Source: a virus. Taken from it: 64,000 bases of DNA. The notes under the pieces are model-generated. The model was given only the letters and a program-made list of their open reading frames with translations. It was not told the origin of the DNA and searched no databases. The stretch is from positions 62,001-126,000 of IMG/VR virus record IMGVR_UViG_3300020380_000001; one strand, written 5' to 3'. Below are positions 8,324 to 16,933 of the stretch, piece after piece. The position numbers and the translations under genes were made by a program. Each line of letters opens with the position of its first letter. Position 1 is the stretch's first letter.

Positions 8324-8643
8324 TGCGCATAGATGAAATTATCAACGAAAGCGACGATAATTTGCGAGCCGAGTTAGAGAATTTCATCTTACGCCAGCGA
8401 GCACAGGGTCAAGAAGAGATTGATACTTCTGTTGCCGTTCAGTATATGCATGACATGACGGGCGTACAAGTTACGCCTGAAATGATTGTTGATATGCTGT
8501 CTGGGTCTGACATAATAGGCACAGCGACGGTTGATACGATTTCGTTTGGATCCGAGCTTGCTATTGACGTAGGTGACGAAGAATCCGCTCGTGATGCGGT
8601 TCGCAAAAAAGCTTCACAATTTGCAAAAAAAGAAATGAGGTAG
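8323..8643 (+). CDS. Hypothetical protein, 106 aa
   Basis: A 106-residue protein starting MRIDEIINES. Starts of this kind are common in small late proteins of T4-like phages. It is acidic in the middle with a basic C-terminal helix (RKKASQFAKKEMR). It overlaps the preceding stop by one base and the next gene starts three bases after its stop. No domain recognised. Confidence 0.6.
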   Translation: MRIDEIINESDDNLRAELENFILRQRAQGQEEIDTSVAVQYMHDMTGVQVTPEMIVDMLSGSDIIGTATVDTISFGSELAIDVGDEESARDAVRKKASQFAKKEMR

Positions 8644-8646
8644 TGT

Positions 8647-9735
8647 ATGCGCCTGGGCTTCAGTGCTGACGAGCTTGACAATGTAAAGCCGTATAGTGCG
8701 ATGTTGATGGATGACTTGAATGTTGCTGAGAAGATGATTCTCGATGCGCATCATGCAGGAAACCGTTCGGTAGTAATTGACTCGGGCACGCACCTCACTG
8801 AAACGTCTGGTTTTATTGAATCAGTTAACATCTTAAATGGCGGCAAGAACCTGTCGCCTATCCCCGCTAAAGTACAAATCGAACACTCTGTCGGTTACGG
8901 CGCCAAGTTTAAAGTGAACGTTGATAGCTACGGTGCCATAACTAGTGTGGATGTAGTAGAGCCTGGATCAGGTTATTACCCTGTTTTAGCCAAGGCTTAC
9001 CCGCCGGTCCGTTTTACGGAGAACGAACATACGTCGGCTGAGTTTACTGTAGTCGCTAGCGATACTGGCGCAGTACTAAAGGTGGTGCCTACTAAAGCAG
9101 GAACCGGGTACACTGTTGGTTCTGATATTATTATAGATCACCCAAATGGTTTCGGCGCTTCGGCGCAAATATCCGAGGTTGATTCTCAGGGAGGCATCCT
9201 GAGTGTAAGTGTATCTGCACCCGGTACAGGCTATTCGCCACGCTTACCTAGTATTGTTGTTTCCCACCCAGCAGGCAAAGGATTTGTAGCAGGCGCCATA
9301 CAGACTGAAAATGGTCGCATAAAGTCGATAGCAGTAAAGAGTGGCGGGTCTGGTTACAGTCCTATCCAGTGCCGTGTGCGCATGTCTAGTCGTACAGGAT
9401 CCGGTGCAAAGCTTAAGCCCTTGTTTTCGGCTGCGGGTGAAATTATAGGTGTTACCTTGTTATCAGGTGGCAGCGAGTATTCAGTGCATGATACAATTAC
9501 CGTTACCCCGAGTGAGTTCCATACAAACCCTGTACCAGCTATTTTAGAGCCTGTTGTAAATGTTAGCACGCCAACATCTACACCTTACTGGCAAGCATAC
9601 AGGAGTCCTGTGAAGTCCCAAGAAAGAGACTTTGTTTACAGATTTATAAGTATTTTAGAGGCTGCAAAATTTACTGTTAATGTAGTAACCAATCCGAGAA
9701 CACTCAACACACTAAAAATAACAATAAGTTGGTGA
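8647..9735 (+). CDS. Virion protein with five GxGY beta-repeats, 362 aa
   Basis: The body contains five repeats of a unit that reads roughly G-x-I/V-x-x-V-x-V followed by GSGY or GTGY and a beta strand: VEPGSGYYP, TKAGTGYTV, SAPGTGYSP, KSGGSGYSP and a degenerate LSGGSEYSV. Such repeats build stacked beta-sheets in phage tail and baseplate proteins. The C-terminal 60 residues are different and include a helix (RFISILEAAKF). Position in the late block supports a tail or baseplate role, and a particular gp number cannot be given. A related repeat occurs near the N-terminus of the protein at 63116. Confidence 0.65.
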   Translation: MRLGFSADELDNVKPYSAMLMDDLNVAEKMILDAHHAGNRSVVIDSGTHLTETSGFIESVNILNGGKNLSPIPAKVQIEHSVGYGAKFKVNVDSYGAITSVDVVEPGSGYYPVLAKAYPPVRFTENEHTSAEFTVVASDTGAVLKVVPTKAGTGYTVGSDIIIDHPNGFGASAQISEVDSQGGILSVSVSAPGTGYSPRLPSIVVSHPAGKGFVAGAIQTENGRIKSIAVKSGGSGYSPIQCRVRMSSRTGSGAKLKPLFSAAGEIIGVTLLSGGSEYSVHDTITVTPSEFHTNPVPAILEPVVNVSTPTSTPYWQAYRSPVKSQERDFVYRFISILEAAKFTVNVVTNPRTLNTLKITISW

Positions 9736-9738
9736 TAT

Positions 9739-10437
9739 ATGATAGAACGTCCTGTCCTTGAGAGCCGGTTCGATTACGGCTCCGTAGAACGGGTTCTTGT
9801 TGATAGAAAATGGCGCTATGGCCCTGAAGGCCTTGCGCTCCCCGCAATAACAAGAATCCTTAACGCAACCAAAACAGAAGAATCCAAACAAGCACTTGAA
9901 GATTGGAAAGCGCGAGTAGGCGAAGAAGAAGCCGAACGCATTTCAAAAGAGTCAACAGGAATCGGTGATGCAATGCACGCCAATTTAGAGAACTGGCTCC
10001 TTGATACCGGCAAGGATCAAGAAGGCGCTTATTTGGCTAAACTCCTCACTAAACTAATGCAACTTGAAATCAATAAACATTGCGACGAAGTATGGGGCGT
10101 AGAAGTACCTGTATACTTGCCTGGCATGTACGGCGGCATATTGGATATGTCTGGTGTGTGGCGCGGTAAGCGTTCCGTTATTGATTTTAAAAATAGCAGA
10201 AAGCCTAAGCGCAAAGAATGGATAGAAGATTATCGCTGTCAGTGCGGTGCTTACGGCATTGCACATAACGCATTATTCAATTCAGGTATCGAACAAGCAG
10301 TTGTTTTGGTTGCGTGTTGGGAGACAGGCACGGTACAAGAGTTTGTTTTTTCTGGCGACGAGTATCGAGAATGCGAATCTCTTTGGGTGTCGAAATTAGA
10401 TGAGTATTACTCGACTAATCCGCTTCCTTCCAGTTAA
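9739..10437 (+). CDS. PD-(D/E)XK superfamily nuclease, 232 aa
   Basis: The protein shows a RecB/Cas4-type PD-(D/E)XK core. An upstream His lies in the helix MHANLENWL near residue 77, an Asp at 136 sits in GGILDM, and D149-x-K151 (VIDFKNS) forms the D/E-x-K pair. A following helix contains YRCQCGAYG, a QxxxY-like motif typical of RecB-family nucleases. Phage relatives are often annotated as exonucleases acting on DNA ends or in recombination. It lies among virion-type genes with only three bases to the previous stop, so it may be a late enzyme for DNA processing. All core residues are present. Confidence 0.75.
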   Translation: MIERPVLESRFDYGSVERVLVDRKWRYGPEGLALPAITRILNATKTEESKQALEDWKARVGEEEAERISKESTGIGDAMHANLENWLLDTGKDQEGAYLAKLLTKLMQLEINKHCDEVWGVEVPVYLPGMYGGILDMSGVWRGKRSVIDFKNSRKPKRKEWIEDYRCQCGAYGIAHNALFNSGIEQAVVLVACWETGTVQEFVFSGDEYRECESLWVSKLDEYYSTNPLPSS

Positions 10438-10441
10438 ATAA
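10433..10441 (+). promoter_or_regulatory. Possible late-promoter-like element, GTTAAATAA
   Basis: TTAAATA at 10434-10440 overlaps the stop codon of the nuclease gene and lies 24 bases before the next ATG. Overlap with a TAA stop makes chance more likely than for the CTAAATA copies. Confidence 0.35.
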
Positions 10442-10464
10442 TACTACTATTTGAAGGAATAACG

Positions 10465-11418
10465 ATGAACCCAACTACTACTATTAAGGTGGCTAGGCAA
10501 ACGAACCTACGCGGCCGACAAGTTGATCTACCTCAACCACTTGCTCCAGGCGAATTCGGCCAGTGCGTTGATACTCAACGAATCTACATCGGTGGTGATC
10601 CTGCGTATACGCCACCGGGCATTAACTATCTTGGATCTACCGAGGCACTAACTGGACAGAACTACCTAGAAACGCGCTTTATCCCTGTTCGTTTAGTAGA
10701 GGGAACAACCAAAGCTGACTTGGAAAACGAGTTCGGTTCTATGGTATCTGACCCGGCTACTGACATTAGGTTTAACGTGGAAACTGCGCTTATTGTTCTC
10801 CCTGCAGGCACCACAGCTTCTGAGAAACTAGGCGCTGAAACCACGGTATCGGGCAGCTCATTGATAGAAGAAATTCTAGATACTGAAACGGTTGGATTCA
10901 CTGTAGAGACCGGCGGTCACGGCGAAGCTTCACTAATAGCAACGGCCATGAACGAGATGTCTAACAGGGCAATAGCCAATGTTCGTCTGAATATAGAGCT
11001 GAAGACATCGGTTGACACTGAAACCATTATTGTTACTAGTCCGGGTGAAAACATTTACGCGCCGTTGCGTTGGACATTGCCGCCAACTGGATCCTTTTTG
11101 GATTTTCCAGACGGCGGACTAATATTCGAAACTACCGAGAGTGACGTGTTCACGTGTGAGTATTCACTTGAAATGGCAGACGGTGGCGAAACGTATTTCA
11201 GTTCAGGTATAATTTCCGCCCACTTAAGTCCGTTAACCCAAACTGGACAAGTTTCAACGCAAGGACCGTCCGTAAGAGTACCCGATGGCTTATCTGGCTA
11301 TGTTACGTTTTCGGTGGACTTTCTTACGCCTGACAGGGCGGTGTGGCGCTATAAGAACACATTTAACGCAGACGCCAAGCTTTCAATGGTTATAAGGCGA
11401 TTTGCTTCAAGAGATTAA
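10465..11418 (+). CDS. Tail-fiber or virion protein with tropism-determinant-like N-terminus, 317 aa
   Basis: Residues 20-45 read PLAPGEFGQCVDTQRIYIGGD. This resembles the 'L..GE.G...DT..LYIG' start found in many phage fiber proteins and in the N-terminal region of major-tropism-determinant-type proteins. The rest is Thr/Glu/Ser-rich with beta character and no helix-rich segments, suiting a virion-exposed protein. AAGGA lies just upstream of the ATG. It ends the uninterrupted structural run before small and metabolic genes begin. The receptor-binding role is inference. Confidence 0.55.
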   Translation: MNPTTTIKVARQTNLRGRQVDLPQPLAPGEFGQCVDTQRIYIGGDPAYTPPGINYLGSTEALTGQNYLETRFIPVRLVEGTTKADLENEFGSMVSDPATDIRFNVETALIVLPAGTTASEKLGAETTVSGSSLIEEILDTETVGFTVETGGHGEASLIATAMNEMSNRAIANVRLNIELKTSVDTETIIVTSPGENIYAPLRWTLPPTGSFLDFPDGGLIFETTESDVFTCEYSLEMADGGETYFSSGIISAHLSPLTQTGQVSTQGPSVRVPDGLSGYVTFSVDFLTPDRAVWRYKNTFNADAKLSMVIRRFASRD

Positions 11419-11430
11419 ACAGGGGTGCGT

Positions 11431-11889
11431 ATGACACATACAGATTGGACTCAACTTGACTTTGAAGATTTTATGGCACTGTGGCGCAAAATGCGTGTTG
11501 ACCTGCCTGTACTAAGCGCTGAAGAATTAGGTTCTCATTTGCGTGAAAAGTTTGCAAGGTTTCCTATCGAGACGGGCAAAACACTAGATCCCTATTCCCC
11601 GTCTAACTGGCCTAGTCCGTGGGAGCAGATTACTGATAGTCTGTTCTGTTCCTGTGGCTTAGGCGTATTTCTTTACTACACAATAAGTCTTTCAGAATCG
11701 TACGCCGACGACGATTTCGGGATTTATTACGTAGAAAAAGAAGGCTATGACAGGATAGTCATCGTAAATAACACACATGGTTGGTTTATAGATACACTGA
11801 CTTATGATGGCGGTACGGTGTCTGACTTGCAAGTAGGAAAAATACTTGCCTCTTACAGTAGTCAAGACCTACCGAGATACAATAACTAG
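11431..11889 (+). CDS. Hypothetical protein, 152 aa
   Basis: I start it at ATG 11431 (MTHTDW) with AGGGG six bases upstream; a GTG at 11425 is also possible. The protein is acidic and aromatic-rich with a short hydrophobic stretch including two Cys (FCSCGLGVFLYY). No family recognised. It sits between the fiber-like gene and nrdA with 10 bases to the next start. Confidence 0.6.
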   Translation: MTHTDWTQLDFEDFMALWRKMRVDLPVLSAEELGSHLREKFARFPIETGKTLDPYSPSNWPSPWEQITDSLFCSCGLGVFLYYTISLSESYADDDFGIYYVEKEGYDRIVIVNNTHGWFIDTLTYDGGTVSDLQVGKILASYSSQDLPRYNN

Positions 11890-11899
11890 CGAGACGAAA

Positions 11900-14239
11900 A
11901 TGACAGAAGAGATCCGCATTAAGAAGCGTGACGGTTCACTCGAGCCCTTCAATATCGAGAAAATCCACAAAGTAGTACAATGGGCATGTAACGGCTTAAC
12001 CGGTGTTTCGCCATCACAAATAGAACTTAAATCAAAGCTTTACTTCTACGACGGGATGGAATCGCAAGCGATTCATAAAACGTTAACTAAAACCGCAGCT
12101 GATTTGATCACTCCGGAAGACAGTAACTATCAATACGTTGCGAGTAAGTTGGTGAACTTTAACTTGCGTAAAGAAGTATACGGGCAACCCGAGCCGTGGC
12201 ACTTGCGTAAAATTGTTGAGCGCAATATCACGCTGGGATGGTACACTGAAGAACTTAAAGAGTGGTACAGTGACGAAGAGTTAAATTATCTTAATAAAAT
12301 CATTAAACATGACCGCGACTATGATATTAGTTACGCTGGTATGGGGCAGTGGTTAGGTAAGTATTTGGCACAAGATCGTGTGAAAGAAGAGCACTTTGAA
12401 ACCCCGCAGGTGGCTTATGTGTTGATCGCTGCTACGTTGTTCCATGATTACCCCGCAGACACTCGTATGAAGTTTGTTAAGGACTACTACGATGCATTGA
12501 GTAAATTTAAGATTAGTGTACCGACACCGGTTCTAGCGGGCGCCAGAACACGCGAAAAGCAGTTCAGTTCTTGTGTACTTATTGAGTCAGCGGATAGCTT
12601 GGATTCAATTAACGCAACATCGTCTGCCATTGTAAACTACGTTTCACAGAAAGCGGGCATTGGTATTAACATCGGTCGCATTCGTCCGGTTGGTACTAAA
12701 GTACGAGGCGGCGATGTCGAGCATACTGGCGTTATCCCGTTCCTTAAGTATTTCCAGGCAGCACTTAAGTCTTGTTCGCAAGGCGGGGTACGCGGCGGCT
12801 CTGCTACTGTGTATTATCCATACTTCCATGGCGAAGTAGAAAACCTTCTTGTTGCTAAAAACAACAAAGGGACTGAAGAAAGCCGCGTGCGTCATGTAGA
12901 CTACGGTATTCAGTTTAACAAGCTAATATATGAGCGTGCACTAACCGGTCAAGATGTTACCTTGTTTAACTCAAGTGAAGTGCCGCAGTTATGGGACACG
13001 TTTTACTCGGGCGATAACGATGCATTTGCCAAGCTTTACTGTGAGTTAGAAAAGTCACCTAAAGTTACGTACAAGCGCAAAGTCAACGCGTATGAGTTAA
13101 TGTCGCAGTTTCTAGATGAAAGACAAAACACTGGTCGAATTTACTTGCAGAATATCGATCACTGTAATACTCACAGCTCGTTTGACCAAACCAAACACCC
13201 TGTGACTATGTCTAACTTGTGTGCTGAGATTACGTTGCCTACTAAGCCTTTTGAGTCACTACATGATGAATCAGGCCGTATTGCGCTTTGTACGTTATCG
13301 GCGATTAACTGGGGTGTAATTAATAAGCCCGAAGACTTTGAGAAACCGTGTGACTTAGCTGTTCGCAGCCTTGACGCGCTGTTATCATACCAAAACTATC
13401 CGGCTATCCAGGCTGAGCTTTCTACTAGAGAGTTTAGAACTTTGGGTATAGGTATCAACAACTTAGCATACTTCCTTGCTAAGAACGGTACCGGGTATAC
13501 ACAAGAGTCGGCGCTAGAGTTAGTTGACGAGTATATGGAAGCAATGAGTTTCTACATCATTAAAGCTTCTGTTCAGTTAGCTAAAGAGAAAGGCGCGTGT
13601 GAATTATCGCATGAGACCAAGTACGGACAGGGTTTATTCCCGTGGGAAACTGCGCATAAAAACGTTAATGACTTGGTGCCGTTGAACTTACGCATGGACT
13701 GGGAATCGCTGCGCACTGATATGAAGAAGTACGGTGTTCGTAATGCTGCGATGATGGCATGTATGCCGAGTGAGTCTTCTAGCCAGCTTATTAACGCTAC
13801 TAACGGTGTTGAGCCACCGCGTGGTTTTGTTAGCGAAAAGTCAAGCAAACACGGTGTGTTTAAGCAAGTAGTGCCTGAGTACAACAAGTACAAAAACAAG
13901 TACGAACTGTTATGGGATCAAGAGTCGCCGCGTGGTTACTTGTCTATTATGGCTGTGTTACAGCGCTACATGGATCAGACCATATCCGCTAACACAAGTT
14001 ATAACCCGTTACACTTCAAAACTCTTGATGCTAATGGCGGCGAGATGAAGAGTAAGATTCCACTTACTACGTTGATTGAAGACTTGTACTTCACTTACTC
14101 TCACGGCGTTAAAACGTTGTATTATGCGAACACGTATGATGCAAACGAAGGTGACGGCACTGAGAAGAAAGACGACGTTGAAGAGCCGTTACCGGTTGAG
14201 ATTATCGACGACGATGACTGTGAAGGGTGTGTACTGTAA
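11900..14239 (+). CDS. nrdA: Ribonucleoside-diphosphate reductase alpha subunit (class Ia), 779 aa
   Basis: This is the catalytic subunit that reduces ribonucleoside diphosphates to deoxy forms with NrdB, supplying dNTPs for phage replication. I start it at MTEEIR, giving 779 residues close to E. coli NrdA. An ATP-cone spans residues 1-95 (IRIKKRDGSLEPF). The redox cysteine is C225 in FSSCVL. The active-site loop is SNLCAEI, with N439, C441 and E443. The radical-transfer Tyr pair appears in KTLYYANTY. The C-terminal thioredoxin-reactive pair is C774 and C777 (CEGC). All catalytic residues are present. The next gene begins inside its stop (TAATG). Confidence 0.97.
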   Translation: MTEEIRIKKRDGSLEPFNIEKIHKVVQWACNGLTGVSPSQIELKSKLYFYDGMESQAIHKTLTKTAADLITPEDSNYQYVASKLVNFNLRKEVYGQPEPWHLRKIVERNITLGWYTEELKEWYSDEELNYLNKIIKHDRDYDISYAGMGQWLGKYLAQDRVKEEHFETPQVAYVLIAATLFHDYPADTRMKFVKDYYDALSKFKISVPTPVLAGARTREKQFSSCVLIESADSLDSINATSSAIVNYVSQKAGIGINIGRIRPVGTKVRGGDVEHTGVIPFLKYFQAALKSCSQGGVRGGSATVYYPYFHGEVENLLVAKNNKGTEESRVRHVDYGIQFNKLIYERALTGQDVTLFNSSEVPQLWDTFYSGDNDAFAKLYCELEKSPKVTYKRKVNAYELMSQFLDERQNTGRIYLQNIDHCNTHSSFDQTKHPVTMSNLCAEITLPTKPFESLHDESGRIALCTLSAINWGVINKPEDFEKPCDLAVRSLDALLSYQNYPAIQAELSTREFRTLGIGINNLAYFLAKNGTGYTQESALELVDEYMEAMSFYIIKASVQLAKEKGACELSHETKYGQGLFPWETAHKNVNDLVPLNLRMDWESLRTDMKKYGVRNAAMMACMPSESSSQLINATNGVEPPRGFVSEKSSKHGVFKQVVPEYNKYKNKYELLWDQESPRGYLSIMAVLQRYMDQTISANTSYNPLHFKTLDANGGEMKSKIPLTTLIEDLYFTYSHGVKTLYYANTYDANEGDGTEKKDDVEEPLPVEIIDDDDCEGCVL

Positions 14240-15129
14240 TGAATATTGAAGCACTATCCAATATGACAGCCAAAGAGTTGGGCAGTGCGGCCAATAAAAA
14301 CATGCAGGAGGAGTTGCTTATGGCAACTCCGTTTTTACCGGAGAGTGCGACTTGGACTCAAAGGAAATGGCATGTAATAAACGAAAGCTATGAAGCGGTG
14401 CTATGTGACGATTGTGACAAGCACGCTAAGTGGTCTGGCCGTGGCTATTCAAAGTACTGCGGCGGTGATGTGTGTAACACACCTAGCGAGCCTATTAGTG
14501 ACATTATTGATAAGGAAGTTAGTGAAAAGATCACCTTGCCTTATTTCGAACAAATTGTCGCATATATGCGTCGTTTAATAGGTGATGAAAACATAGTTAT
14601 AGACGAAAACAAAGTCGGCTATAAGCAAGGCAACTACCGCGGTATATCCGCTAAACCTGCGCTTGGGTACTTACATGTGAGTGAGTACGACTGGGTTAAG
14701 AAGAATTCGCTGTCTATGAGCTTCATAAACAGAGAATACGGGGCTCATAAGGGCCATGTGCATCCTAACTCCATTAAAGTAGTTAACGTGCCTGTCGGTT
14801 TATACAGAAGCTTTTTCAACAAGTATAGTTTTGACGATTCTACTGTTGGTAAGACCTGTATAGGGCTCTATAGTGGCACTGAGCTTATAGCCGCTGTGCT
14901 TTTTGACTACGAAAATGAAGCGCAAGGGAAGTGGCGGATTATAAATAAAGCAATAAAAGTAGACAGACACGTAGATGCCGCAATAACTCGCATCACTGAA
15001 TACTTTAAGGCGACTTTTTTCCCTAAAGAAATTAGTTTAATCCTGAACCCTTACAAAGACAATGTGCAAGCCTGGGAGAACCGCGGGTTTATGCAACATG
15101 AAGATCGATACATTTGGAAGAGTAAATGA
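14239..15129 (+). CDS. Homing-endonuclease-like protein inserted between nrdA and nrdB, 296 aa
   Basis: Residues 48-75 contain a four-cysteine zinc motif (LCDDCDKHAKW...YSKYCGGDVC) of the kind that precedes the nuclease in phage free-standing homing endonucleases. The last 80 residues (LYSGTELIAAVLFDYE to WENRGFMQHEDRYIW) match the C-terminal pattern of those proteins: a 'GxELIAV..F' strand, a helix, and an '.NxxxGF......Y.W' end. The middle lacks a nuclease motif I can name, so it may be divergent, degenerate or domesticated. T4 carries MobE at the same nrdA-nrdB junction, which makes the location informative. It is coupled to nrdA through TAATG and to nrdB through a four-base overlap. Confidence 0.55.
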   Translation: MNIEALSNMTAKELGSAANKNMQEELLMATPFLPESATWTQRKWHVINESYEAVLCDDCDKHAKWSGRGYSKYCGGDVCNTPSEPISDIIDKEVSEKITLPYFEQIVAYMRRLIGDENIVIDENKVGYKQGNYRGISAKPALGYLHVSEYDWVKKNSLSMSFINREYGAHKGHVHPNSIKVVNVPVGLYRSFFNKYSFDDSTVGKTCIGLYSGTELIAAVLFDYENEAQGKWRIINKAIKVDRHVDAAITRITEYFKATFFPKEISLILNPYKDNVQAWENRGFMQHEDRYIWKSK

Positions 15130-16250
15130 AGTCAGTATATAACCTCGACAACGTAAAATCCAACGTGCAGTGCAACACGTTCTTGGATGCAGACAATGAC
15201 GGCGTGACAGTTGCGCGGTACGATAAAATTAGATACAGTACAGTTCAGCGTATGACTGAACAACAAGTGGGCTACTTTTGGCAGCCGGAAGAAGTTGACT
15301 TGAGTAAAGACGTTCGTGACTTTAAAAAGCTCACACCAGCTGAGCAACGTATCTTCACGTATAACTTGCGCAGACAAATCTTGTTAGATTCAATTCAAGG
15401 ACGCTCGCCTAACTTAGTGTTCTTACCGGTTGTTACCTTGCCTGAAGCAGAAACGTTTATCGAGACGTGGAGTTTCTTTGAGTCTATCCATAACAGATCA
15501 TACTCGCACATTATCCGTAACGTGTATTCCGATCCAGGCGAAGTATTTGACGGCATTAACAACATCCAACCAATTGTTGACTGTGCTAAGTCAATTGCCA
15601 AGTACTATGACGTGCTTGATTATAACAATTGTTATGTGCGCGTACATGGCTATGATGATAACCTTAGTCTTTATGAGCACAAGAAGTCACTATGGATGGC
15701 ACTAAATGCAGTAAACGCACTTGAAGGCATTCGTTTTTATGTGTCGTTTGCGTGCTCTTGGGCATTCGCTGAACAGAAGAAAATGGAAGGTAACGCCAAA
15801 GTTATTAAGTTTATTTGCCGTGACGAAAATATCCACTTAATGTTCACCCAGAACGCTATTAAGACACTGCCTAAAGAAGATCCGGACTTTGCAAAAATAC
15901 GTGAAGAAACCCGCGACGAGTGCAATGCGTTGTTTGTGGAAGCCATCGAGCAAGAAAAAGAATGGGCTAAATTCCTGTTTGAAGAAGGCTCAATGATAGG
16001 CTTAACTGAAGGCCTTTTATGTAACTATGTTGAGTGGATTGGCCATAACCGTATGCGTGCTATTCAACTAAACAGTCCGTATTCTCCAGGCCAAGCTAAC
16101 CCGCTACCGTGGACTACGAGCTGGATTGCCGGCAAGACACGCCAGGCAGCACCGCAAGAAACAGAACTTGAATCTTACGTTATTGGTGAGATTGACAAAC
16201 GTGTGCCTGAAAACTTTATGAAAGATTTGGCATCCAAAATAAAACTATAA
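15126..16250 (+). CDS. nrdB: Ribonucleoside-diphosphate reductase beta subunit (class Ia), 374 aa
   Basis: NrdB houses the diiron-tyrosyl radical used by NrdA. The first iron motif is ETWSFFESIH, followed by the radical tyrosine at residue 126 in HNRSYSHII, equivalent to Tyr122 of E. coli. The second E..H iron motif is RDENIHLMF. Length matches the class Ia family (E. coli 376), and no motif is missing. The C-terminus ends MKDLASKIKL, the region that contacts the alpha subunit. It overlaps the homing-endonuclease-like gene by four bases and is followed within 14 bases by the Sm-like gene, implying one transcript. Confidence 0.97.
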   Translation: MKSVYNLDNVKSNVQCNTFLDADNDGVTVARYDKIRYSTVQRMTEQQVGYFWQPEEVDLSKDVRDFKKLTPAEQRIFTYNLRRQILLDSIQGRSPNLVFLPVVTLPEAETFIETWSFFESIHNRSYSHIIRNVYSDPGEVFDGINNIQPIVDCAKSIAKYYDVLDYNNCYVRVHGYDDNLSLYEHKKSLWMALNAVNALEGIRFYVSFACSWAFAEQKKMEGNAKVIKFICRDENIHLMFTQNAIKTLPKEDPDFAKIREETRDECNALFVEAIEQEKEWAKFLFEEGSMIGLTEGLLCNYVEWIGHNRMRAIQLNSPYSPGQANPLPWTTSWIAGKTRQAAPQETELESYVIGEIDKRVPENFMKDLASKIKL

Positions 16251-16263
16251 AAAGGAAACACAC

Positions 16264-16569
16264 ATGCTCATACAGCCTACATACTCATTGAACGAGACAC
16301 CTGGAAAAATATTCATGTTCCAAATGTCAAATGGCGCTGAAGTCATTGGCAAAGTAAAGTCTGTGGACGACAGTAGTCTTATAATAGAAAAACCCATCCG
16401 ACTTGCGATACAGGGACAAGGACAAATTATGCCGTTTAGCTACGCAATCGGCAACCCGGAGGCAGACACCGTTGTATTCATGCGCCATGCATTGACGTCG
16501 TACTATTCACCTTCCAAAGACATGGAAGAAATGTACATTCAGAATACAACTGGTATTGAACTCGCCTAA
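16264..16569 (+). CDS. Phage Sm/Lsm (Hfq-like) fold protein, 101 aa
   Basis: The protein has the Sm1-like layout: a strand with 'MSNGAEVIGKV', an 'SLIIEKPIRL' strand, then a Gln/Gly-rich loop and a C-terminal 'Y.Q.TTGIELA' segment. I recognise this pattern from small proteins common in marine T4-like phages that are usually annotated as Sm-like or Hfq-like. If the fold is right, it would form a ring that binds RNA and could act on host or phage mRNA. It follows nrdB closely, with AAAAGGAA upstream, and is probably cotranscribed. Confidence 0.6.
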   Translation: MLIQPTYSLNETPGKIFMFQMSNGAEVIGKVKSVDDSSLIIEKPIRLAIQGQGQIMPFSYAIGNPEADTVVFMRHALTSYYSPSKDMEEMYIQNTTGIELA

Positions 16570-16591
16570 TAGCCGCAAAAGGTGAAAATAT

Positions 16592-16600
16592 CGTAAATAC
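16592..16600 (+). promoter_or_regulatory. Possible late-promoter-like element, CGTAAATAC
   Basis: GTAAATA at 16593-16599 lies 34 bases before the next ATG and departs from the (C/T/A)TAAATA motif only at the first base. Confidence 0.3.
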
Positions 16601-16633
16601 TCCTAGTAATACACAATATTTAGGGAGTTTTAC

Positions 16634-16801
16634 ATGGCGAAGAATGCCTTTGAAATCCGTACAGACATTTTGGAATTAGCTACTAAGATTGTTCTTGCCG
16701 GATCTAAAGAATCAGAAAAATGCGAAGTAGAAGAAGTACTTAAAGTAGCAAACGAGTTGAACAAATTCGTAAGTGAAAAAAGTGATTCATCCTCGCGATA
16801 A
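16634..16801 (+). CDS. Small conserved phage protein (KNAFEIRT-type), 55 aa
   Basis: A 55-codon frame (MAKNAFEIRT) begins after TAGGGAG. The N-terminus closely resembles a small helical protein of unknown function found in many T4-like myoviruses that begins KNAFEIR. The body is a charged helix and the tail is Ser-rich. It lies between a possible late-promoter element and a terminator, so it may be its own unit. Function is not known to me. Confidence 0.7.
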   Translation: MAKNAFEIRTDILELATKIVLAGSKESEKCEVEEVLKVANELNKFVSEKSDSSSR

Positions 16802-16814
16802 AGTACCGCAGTAG

Positions 16815-16841
16815 AAAGCGCTCATATAAAGGGCGCTTTTT
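16815..16841 (+). terminator. Rho-independent terminator
   Basis: AAAGCGC with adjoining TC pairs with GGGCGCTTT around a short AT-rich loop and runs into a five-T tract, 14 bases after the small gene's stop. Confidence 0.75.
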
Positions 16842-16873
16842 CATTTCAAACAAACCGCACAAAATTAAATATC

Positions 16874-16902
16874 TAGACTTTTGCGTAATACTAATATAGA
16901 AT
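16874..16902 (+). promoter_or_regulatory. Possible weak sigma70-type promoter ahead of the GPA-repeat array
   Basis: TAGACT at 16874-16879 and TAGAAT at 16897-16902 are 17 bases apart in an AT-rich stretch between a terminator and the first array gene. Neither box is close to consensus. Confidence 0.3.
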
Positions 16903-16933
16903 TGATGTAATATTTCTATAAAAGTAAAACGCC

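Noticed and set aside
9760-9785. T-arm-like stem with GTTCGAT loop, possible tRNA remnant
   Set aside because: The stem is short of five good pairs in the required register, no acceptor or anticodon arm flanks it, and it lies at the 5' end of the nuclease coding sequence.
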